DNA of 9,127 nucleotides from Bacillota bacterium (GTDB lineage: Bacteria > Bacillota > Clostridia > Peptostreptococcales > Anaerovoracaceae). Position 1 is the first letter of the stretch. Every line of letters begins with the position of its first letter. Below the pieces are notes generated by a model that searched no databases, had not been told where the DNA came from, and saw only the letters and a list, made by a program, of their open reading frames with translations. Position numbers and translations under genes: made by a program. Positions 5,086 through 9,127 of the stretch are shown here, in pieces. Location of the stretch: positions 1 through 9,127 of the forward strand of contig JAQXSU010000088.1 in assembly GCA_029219125.1 (NCBI GenBank). Reading direction: 5' to 3'.

Positions 5086-7182
5086 CTACAAAATGTCATA
5101 TTTTTTCTTTTTCCGTACGATCTGGGTCTGACTGATTCCCAGGGCTCTGGCAGCTTTTCGGGTGGATCCGTATTTCTCGCAGGCGTATTTGATCAACCCT
5201 TTCTCATATTCATCCACCGCCAGCTGCAGATCCAGTTCCTTTTCCGGCATCCGATCCGTACCCTCGTCATCCGCACTGCTGTCCCCCGGAAGCTGGCTCA
5301 TGGAGCCGCTGAAGAGCTCGCCGTGGCTGTCCCGCATCACATCCATCAGGCTGATGTTGTCGCCGGCTGCGGAAATAATCAGACGCTGCACCGTGTTCTC
5401 CAGTTCCCGGATATTTCCCGGCCATTGCTGCTGCTGCAAGTATTCCATGGCAGCATCGTCCATGCCGCGGCGTCGGCCGAACTTCTTCCCGTATTTTTTC
5501 AGGAAATGTCCTACCAGGGCCGGGATATCCTCTGGCCGGTCTGACAGGCTCGGGATGCGGATTGGCACTACATTCAGGCGGTAGTACAGATCTCGCCGGA
5601 AGAGGCCTTTTTCGATGAATTCCTCCAGATTCCGGTTGGTGGCAGAGATAATGCGGACATTTGTCTTAATCGGCGCAGTTCCGCCCACCCGGTAAAATTC
5701 CCCATCCTGAATGACCCGCAGAAGCTTGGCCTGCATTTCCAGCGGCAGCTCACCGATTTCATCCAGGAAGATAACACCGTTGTTGGCGATCTCGAAATAC
5801 CCTTTTTTCCCTGATGCGCTGGCTCCGGTAAACGCACCCTTTTCATAGCCGAAGAACTCAGATTCGATCAGGTTTGGGGAAATAGAGGCACAGTTGATTT
5901 TTACAAAAGGCTGCATCTTCCGGTCGCTGTTTTTCTGTATGATATTGGCGGCCTTTTCCTTACCGACACCGGTATCTCCGAAGATGATGACATTGCAGTC
6001 ATAGCGGGATACCTGCATGATCTCGTTGAGTACCTGGTTCATGGCACGGCTCCGGTAAACATAGTCCTCCAGCATGGCCACTTCTTCTCCTCTGGCGAAG
6101 GCCCGGTTCACACCGCCGGGTTCCGTTTCATCCAGATTGTCCAGCTTTTCCACCAGCTCAAAACGTGCATGTTCAAAGTAAGGAGCCAGTTCCTCCACCA
6201 CCTTCACATCGAATACATCATAGCCATCCACATACCCTTCGGCACCTCGTACTTTCAGCGGTTTCGTCATGGATTCCGTGATATACAGGGCGATGTTCAG
6301 GTTGTTGATCAGGTTGGTAAATACCACCGTTCCGCCACGTTTGGCGGCCAGAATATTGATGGTCTCCGCGCCTGGAATTTCCGCGCAGTTGATGGACAGA
6401 TCGAAGTAGGAATCCTTATCCAGCCGCTGCATGCACTCCAGCGGCTTCAGGATGTCCATATAGTGGATTTCATTGAATACCACTGCCATCAGCTGATCCA
6501 CGCTTCCGCCGGTGATCCGCAGGTCCGTCTTTCTATCGAAAATACAGACGATTTCCGCATCTTCTCCTGCGGCCCGCCGCACTACGTAACCGTACAGAAT
6601 GTTGGTAATCAGGCTGTTTCCCACGATGAGAAACCGTTTATTTTCCGCTGCGATCTGATGCAGCCGGAACAGGGTCCCCGACTCATCGAAGGCGCTCATC
6701 AGCAGATTATCCGGTACACCTTCCGGCACCTTAACCAGGGTAATCCGGCTGTTCACGATCATATATCCGTCGGCGTCAATCTGATGAAACACAGGATCCA
6801 CTGCTCGGATACTTTCAATATGCATTGGCACCGAAGCCAGGGATGCATTGCAGATGATTTCGTCTCCGACCTTGAAATTCTGCGTATTTTCAAATTCCGC
6901 ACCGATCTGGTCGATGACGCCGAAGGCCAGTCCGCCGGTATCGGTCACCGGATTGTGCAGCTTGCCTCTCCGGATGACGATATCGATAATCTTCTGCTTG
7001 ATCTTTTCCTCATTATCGTTGGCCTCCGTGCGGATCTGCTTGAAACTGGTGCCTTCCAGATGGATTCGCTTCAGAGATACCCGAATTTCATCGGGGTAGA
7101 TGTTCCGGTTGTTATCCAGACGCCATGCCGAGGTTGGCAGTACCTGTTTTGGTTCCAGAACGCGGTTGATGGGGTAATTCAT
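5086..7182 (-). CDS. Sigma-54-dependent activator with a Kdd-like (3,5-diaminohexanoate dehydrogenase) sensor domain
   Basis: This 698-residue protein has three parts. Residues 1 to about 345 align along their whole length with the Kdd enzymes encoded next to it: NRVLEPKQVLP matches HRVLEPKGVLP, GKLHNPVTDTGG matches GKHKNPWTGSGG, and DLSINCAEIPGAE matches DVVINVVNIPNTE. Identity is roughly a quarter. The enzyme's glycine loop GGGGKSG is replaced by GNSLITN (188-194), so NAD binding and catalysis are probably lost. Residues about 375-605 are a sigma-54 AAA+ domain with Walker A GDTGVGKE (402-409), the sigma-54 contact loop GAFTGA (449-454), Walker B GVIFLDE (469-475), arginines 529-530 and WPGNIREL (587-594). 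Residues 655-698 form a TyrR-type helix-turn-helix (GSTRKAARALGISQT). No PAS, GAF or receiver domain is present. The chosen ATG matches the Kdd N-terminus; the AAGGAG upstream is rather far (13 bases). Inferred role: it senses a pathway metabolite, perhaps 3,5-diaminohexanoate, and activates the two flanking sigma-54 promoters. Confidence 0.93.
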   Translation of the reverse strand: MNYPINRVLEPKQVLPTSAWRLDNNRNIYPDEIRVSLKRIHLEGTSFKQIRTEANDNEEKIKQKIIDIVIRRGKLHNPVTDTGGLAFGVIDQIGAEFENTQNFKVGDEIICNASLASVPMHIESIRAVDPVFHQIDADGYMIVNSRITLVKVPEGVPDNLLMSAFDESGTLFRLHQIAAENKRFLIVGNSLITNILYGYVVRRAAGEDAEIVCIFDRKTDLRITGGSVDQLMAVVFNEIHYMDILKPLECMQRLDKDSYFDLSINCAEIPGAETINILAAKRGGTVVFTNLINNLNIALYITESMTKPLKVRGAEGYVDGYDVFDVKVVEELAPYFEHARFELVEKLDNLDETEPGGVNRAFARGEEVAMLEDYVYRSRAMNQVLNEIMQVSRYDCNVIIFGDTGVGKEKAANIIQKNSDRKMQPFVKINCASISPNLIESEFFGYEKGAFTGASASGKKGYFEIANNGVIFLDEIGELPLEMQAKLLRVIQDGEFYRVGGTAPIKTNVRIISATNRNLEEFIEKGLFRRDLYYRLNVVPIRIPSLSDRPEDIPALVGHFLKKYGKKFGRRRGMDDAAMEYLQQQQWPGNIRELENTVQRLIISAAGDNISLMDVMRDSHGELFSGSMSQLPGDSSADDEGTDRMPEKELDLQLAVDEYEKGLIKYACEKYGSTRKAARALGISQTQIVRKKKKYDIL

Positions 7183-7223
7183 GGCTGGTTTGTCGCTCCT
7201 TTTTTGTGTTCATCATTTTCCGG

Positions 7224-7243
7224 GTGATTCTAAATCGGTTCAC
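7224..7243. promoter_or_regulatory. Candidate regulator-binding dyad (site C) between the regulator gene and kal
   Basis: GTGATTC-N6-GGTTCAC has the same 7-6-7 layout as sites A and B. In inverted orientation it contains GAACCGATTT, identical to site B, and matches B at 14 of 20 bases. Its centre lies about 64 bp upstream of the predicted kal start and about 20 bp downstream of the predicted start of the regulator's own transcript, so one bound protein could activate kal and repress its own gene. Confidence 0.55.
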
Positions 7244-7259
7244 TTCTCTCTTATTTTCA

Positions 7260-7288
7260 ATAATAATCCATTGGCACGCAAATTGCAA
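7260..7288 (-). promoter_or_regulatory. Predicted sigma-70-type promoter of the regulator gene
   Basis: On the minus strand TTGCAA (7288-7283) and TATTAT (7265-7260) are separated by exactly 17 bp, with 4/6 and 5/6 matches to consensus. The start would be near 7253, giving a leader of about 70 bases. Its -35 hexamer covers the -12 element of the divergent kal sigma-54 promoter, so the two polymerases cannot bind together. Confidence 0.55.
7272..7287 (+). promoter_or_regulatory. Sigma-54 promoter of kal
   Basis: TGGCAC-N5-TTGCA is a perfect match to the -24/-12 consensus, with the GG and GC doublets 10 bp apart. It points at kal with a predicted start near 7298, leaving a leader of about 118 bases before the ATG. 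I found no clear fold or leader peptide in that leader. Confidence 0.9.
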
Positions 7289-7415
7289 TATATATTTGCG
7301 TAAAATGTTTATTTCGTCCTGCTTCAGATTACGAATATCATGAACGATACAACGAATGATACATATGCAGGCGAAACCAATAGAAATATTTCATGGATAA
7401 AAGGAGATTGGAAAA

Positions 7416-7811
7416 ATGGAAGAAAAGAAGTACACTTCATTATTAAGACTGAGAATGTCCGCAAAGGATGCACACTACGGCGGAAACCTGGTTGACGGTG
7501 CACACATGGTTCACCTGTTCGGCGACGTTGCGACCGAACTGCTGATCCAGATCGACGGAGACGAAGGTCTGTTCTGCGCATATGACAACATCGAATTCCT
7601 GGCACCGACTTACGCAGGCGACTATATCGAAGCTTACGGTGAAATTACCAAGGTTGGCAACACTTCCAGAAAGATGAAGTTCGAAGCCAGAAAGGTGATC
7701 GCTGCAAGACCTGACATCAGCGCTTCTGCTGCTGACGTTCTGGAAGAACCGATCGTTGTTGCAAGAGCTACCGGTACCTGCGTAACTCCAAAGGAATGCA
7801 AGAGAAAATAA
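7416..7811 (+). CDS. kal: 3-aminobutyryl-CoA ammonia-lyase
   Basis: Kal removes ammonia from L-3-aminobutyryl-CoA to give crotonyl-CoA, which then enters butyrate formation. It is a late step of lysine fermentation, after the Kce cleavage enzyme. The 131-residue length and sequence fit the small hot-dog-fold Kal family, including the N-terminal stretch RMSAKDAHYGGNLVDGA and the GDVATELLIQ and NIEFLAPTYAGD segments typical of hot-dog thioester-binding proteins. The ATG follows AAAGGAG at about ten bases. The gene has its own sigma-54 promoter and a strong terminator, so it appears monocistronic, separate from the kdd-kam operon but sharing its regulator. Codon use is strongly biased (AGA for arginine), as in kamA. 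kce and the acetoacetate CoA-transferase genes are not in this window. Confidence 0.9.
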   Translation: MEEKKYTSLLRLRMSAKDAHYGGNLVDGAHMVHLFGDVATELLIQIDGDEGLFCAYDNIEFLAPTYAGDYIEAYGEITKVGNTSRKMKFEARKVIAARPDISASAADVLEEPIVVARATGTCVTPKECKRK

Positions 7812-7871
7812 TCCATCACCTTTGTCGTGATACTTACTGATACATCTTTTAAAACTTTTAAAACTTTGCTG

Positions 7872-7905
7872 AAAAACACCCGGTGCGTATGCGCCGGGTG
7901 TTTTT
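7872..7905. terminator. Bidirectional terminator between convergent kal and the pseudouridine synthase gene
   Basis: AAAAACACCCGGTGC (7872-7886) pairs with GCGCCGGGTGTTTTT (7891-7905), with one G-T pair and a four-base loop. The stem's own ends give a T-run on either strand. It lies about 60 bases after the kal stop and about 60 bases after the opposing gene's stop, so it can end both transcripts. Confidence 0.92.
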
Positions 7906-7918
7906 CAATGCTGCGGCA

Positions 7919-7961
7919 CGCTGCCCGGTCTGTGCCGGGCGGGACGCCGGGCGGCGCAGCG
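7919..7961. other. GC-rich inverted repeats next to the 3' end of the pseudouridine synthase gene
   Basis: CGCTGC (7919-7924) can pair with GCAGCG (7956-7961), enclosing GCCCGG/CCGGGC (7923-7928 with 7935-7940). It directly follows the opposing gene's stop. There is no T-run, so it may only add structure ahead of the terminator. Confidence 0.4.
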
Positions 7962-7964
7962 GCC

Positions 7965-8669
7965 TCAGCAGTTTTTCAGATATTCGATCTCTTCTCTCGT
8001 CAGCTTCCGGTAATGGCCCGGCTTCAGATGGCCCAGACGAATATCACCGATGGCCACCCGTTCCAGCTCCTGTACCGGATTCCCCACTGCGGCAAACATC
8101 TTTCGCACCTGCCGGTTCTTCCCCTCATGGATGGCAATCTCCACCAGGGTGGAATGCTGCGTTCCCTTGATAATCTTCACCTTGGCCGGTGACGTGACGA
8201 ATCCGCCGATATCCACGCCGCGGCGCAGCCGGGCAGCTCGTTCATTGGACAGAACGCCGGACACCAGCGCACGGTAGGTCTTATATACTTCATGCTTCGG
8301 ATGGGTCAGTCGATATGCCAGTTCCCCGTCGTTGGTCATGATCAGCGCACCGCTGGTGTTATAATCCAGCCGTCCCACCGGAAACAGCCGGGCATCGATA
8401 TCCTTCACCACATCCATCACCGTCAGCCGGTCTTTATCATCCTCCACCGTGGTTACCATGCCCAGCGGCTTATTGATCAGCACATATTCCATCTTCTGGG
8501 CGCCGCTGATCTCCCGTCCGTTGACAGTAACCCGGTCGCCTTCCTGCACGTCATAGCCCGGCTCCCGCAGCACGGCACCGTTCACCTTCACATTTCCGTT
8601 CTCAATCAGTTCGTCAGCCTTGCGGCGGCTTGCCACACCAGCCTGGGCGATATATTTATTGATTCTCAT
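7965..8669 (-). CDS. RsuA/RluB-family pseudouridine synthase (probably 23S rRNA)
   Basis: The 234-residue protein starts with an S4 RNA-binding domain (MRINKYIAQAGVASRRKADE, residues 1-60). The catalytic domain follows, with the active-site Asp at 102 in GRLDYNTSGALI and the family signature GKNRQVRKM toward the C-terminus. Such enzymes isomerise a specific uridine of ribosomal RNA; the domain order and sequence look most like RluB, which acts on 23S rRNA, but the site cannot be read from sequence. The open frame runs upstream to a TTG at 8765, but the ATG at 8669 is chosen because the S4 domain begins exactly there, GAGGAG lies about 11 bases upstream, and the extra residues are low-complexity and unlike the family. 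It is a housekeeping gene unrelated to lysine metabolism and converges on kal. Confidence 0.92.
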   Translation of the reverse strand: MRINKYIAQAGVASRRKADELIENGNVKVNGAVLREPGYDVQEGDRVTVNGREISGAQKMEYVLINKPLGMVTTVEDDKDRLTVMDVVKDIDARLFPVGRLDYNTSGALIMTNDGELAYRLTHPKHEVYKTYRALVSGVLSNERAARLRRGVDIGGFVTSPAKVKIIKGTQHSTLVEIAIHEGKNRQVRKMFAAVGNPVQELERVAIGDIRLGHLKPGHYRKLTREEIEYLKNC

Positions 8670-8779
8670 CCTTCGTTTCTCCTCGCTGCCCGGTCCCTGC
8701 TCTTCCGGCTGCCGCTCCGCACCTCCGGCAGCCACTGACCAGCGGCTGCCGGCGTTTCCGGGCAAAATCTTTTCGCCCT

Positions 8780-8808
8780 ATTGTACCATAGAATTCCGCA
8801 GGCCGCAA
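8780..8808 (-). promoter_or_regulatory. Predicted promoter of the pseudouridine synthase gene
   Basis: On the minus strand TGGTACAAT forms an extended -10 (TACAAT at 8785-8780). A weak -35, TTGCGG (8808-8803), lies 17 bp upstream. The start would be near 8773, about 105 bases before the chosen ATG. Confidence 0.5.
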
Positions 8809-8857
8809 GGTGTCCGGGCCGTTTGGACGTTTCACGGGATCCTTTTGGTCGTTTCGT

Positions 8858-8904
8858 CACCGCAATGCAGCGACACACCGCAATGCAGCGACACACCGCA
8901 CTGC
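8858..8904. repeat. 18-bp tandem repeat, about 2.6 copies, in the divergent intergenic region
   Basis: The unit CACCGCAATGCAGCGACA occurs perfectly at 8858-8875 and 8876-8893, followed by a partial third copy (CACCGCACTGC, 8894-8904). It lies between the two divergent promoters, just upstream of the -35 of the membrane-protein gene. It could be an operator array or a replication-slippage tract. The rest of 8670-8976 holds only the two promoters. Confidence 0.8.
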
Positions 8905-8917
8905 CTGTCATTTCGTA

Positions 8918-8946
8918 TGGACTTCAGATTCCGCCTGTGCTAAAAT
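8918..8946 (+). promoter_or_regulatory. Predicted extended -10 promoter of the membrane-protein gene
   Basis: TGGACT (8918-8923) and TAAAAT (8941-8946) are 17 bp apart, and TGC directly precedes the -10, giving an extended -10 element. The start would be near 8953, about 24 bases before the ATG. Confidence 0.55.
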
Positions 8947-8976
8947 AGAGAAAAAAATGCAGCAGAGGTCTCATCC

Positions 8977-9127
8977 ATGAAAAAATATCAGTTTCCCATC
9001 ATCCTGTGGCTGGTTTTCGAAACCATTGCCGTCATACTCTGGCTCACGCTGGATAATCTCTTTTATCTGTTTAATTTCACTTACATCGGTACCTGTCTGG
9101 CCATCGGTCTGGCACTCTATGCCAACC
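8977..9127 (+). CDS. N-terminus of a membrane protein, cut by the window edge
   Basis: Fifty codons are visible, beginning MKKYQFPIILWLVFETIAV. Two hydrophobic stretches (about residues 6-23 and 28-47), separated by a short TLDN segment, look like two membrane helices joined by a tight turn. An AGAGG-like ribosome binding site precedes the ATG and the predicted promoter lies just upstream. The opening resembles multi-helix membrane proteins that carry 4Fe-4S (NapH/NosR-like) domains further along in clostridia, but no cysteine motif is visible here, so that is only a recollection-based suggestion. Nothing ties it to lysine fermentation. Confidence 0.7.
   Translation, partial: MKKYQFPIILWLVFETIAVILWLTLDNLFYLFNFTYIGTCLAIGLALYAN

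Noticed and set aside
7193..7212. Possible fourth regulator dyad 31 bp from site C
   Set aside because: The left half resembles site B at five of seven bases but the right half does not, and the stretch includes the regulator's ribosome binding site.
7340..7415. Leader peptide before kal starting at the ATG at 7340
   Set aside because: The frame runs on into kal out of phase, and no ribosome binding site precedes it.
8670..8765. N-terminal extension of the pseudouridine synthase from a TTG at 8765
   Set aside because: The S4 domain begins at the ATG at 8669, which has a good ribosome binding site; the extension is low-complexity, and its TTG would lie only a few bases after the predicted transcription start.
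8858..8904. Tandem repeat as a CRISPR array
   Set aside because: The units are directly adjacent with no spacers, and only 2.6 copies exist.

Overview
This window carries part of a lysine-fermentation locus, the anaerobic route from L-lysine to acetate and butyrate, with its own dedicated regulator and, at the right edge, two unrelated genes. The pathway, AGGAGG-type ribosome binding sites, a sigma-54 activator and moderate base composition point to an amino-acid-fermenting member of the Clostridia. The genus cannot be fixed from the sequence alone.

Left part (1-4769, minus strand, read right to left): a co-directional operon kdd-1, kdd-2, kamA, kamB, and the first 15 codons of a further gene in the place where kamC is expected. 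KamA makes beta-lysine from lysine. The B12-dependent lysine 5,6-aminomutase (KamDE, presumably just outside the left edge) makes 3,5-diaminohexanoate, and Kdd deaminates it oxidatively. Two full-length kdd paralogues, about 75% identical by hand alignment, lie in tandem. Every gap between genes of the operon holds a stem-loop with no U-tract on the transcribed strand.

Centre (4770-7415): a 698-residue sigma-54-dependent activator on the minus strand lies between two sigma-54 promoters. One (4866-4881, minus) drives the kdd-kam operon. The other (7272-7287, plus) drives kal, whose product 3-aminobutyryl-CoA ammonia-lyase acts late in the same pathway. The regulator has an intact AAA+ domain and a TyrR-type C-terminal helix-turn-helix. 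Its N-terminal half is a full-length homologue of the Kdd enzyme in which the nucleotide-binding glycine loop is destroyed. The simplest reading is a pathway enzyme turned into a ligand sensor for its own pathway. Three 7-6-7 dyads of TyrR-box layout, two upstream of kdd-1 spaced 31 bp apart and one between the regulator and kal, are candidate binding sites. The regulator's own sigma-70-type promoter overlaps the kal sigma-54 promoter base for base at TTGCAA, and the nearby dyad lies just downstream of its predicted start, so autorepression is plausible.

Right part (7416-9127): kal (plus) converges on an RsuA/RluB-type pseudouridine synthase gene (minus), with a shared bidirectional terminator between them. 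A 307-bp divergent intergenic region with an 18-bp tandem repeat follows, then the start of a membrane-protein gene cut off by the window edge.
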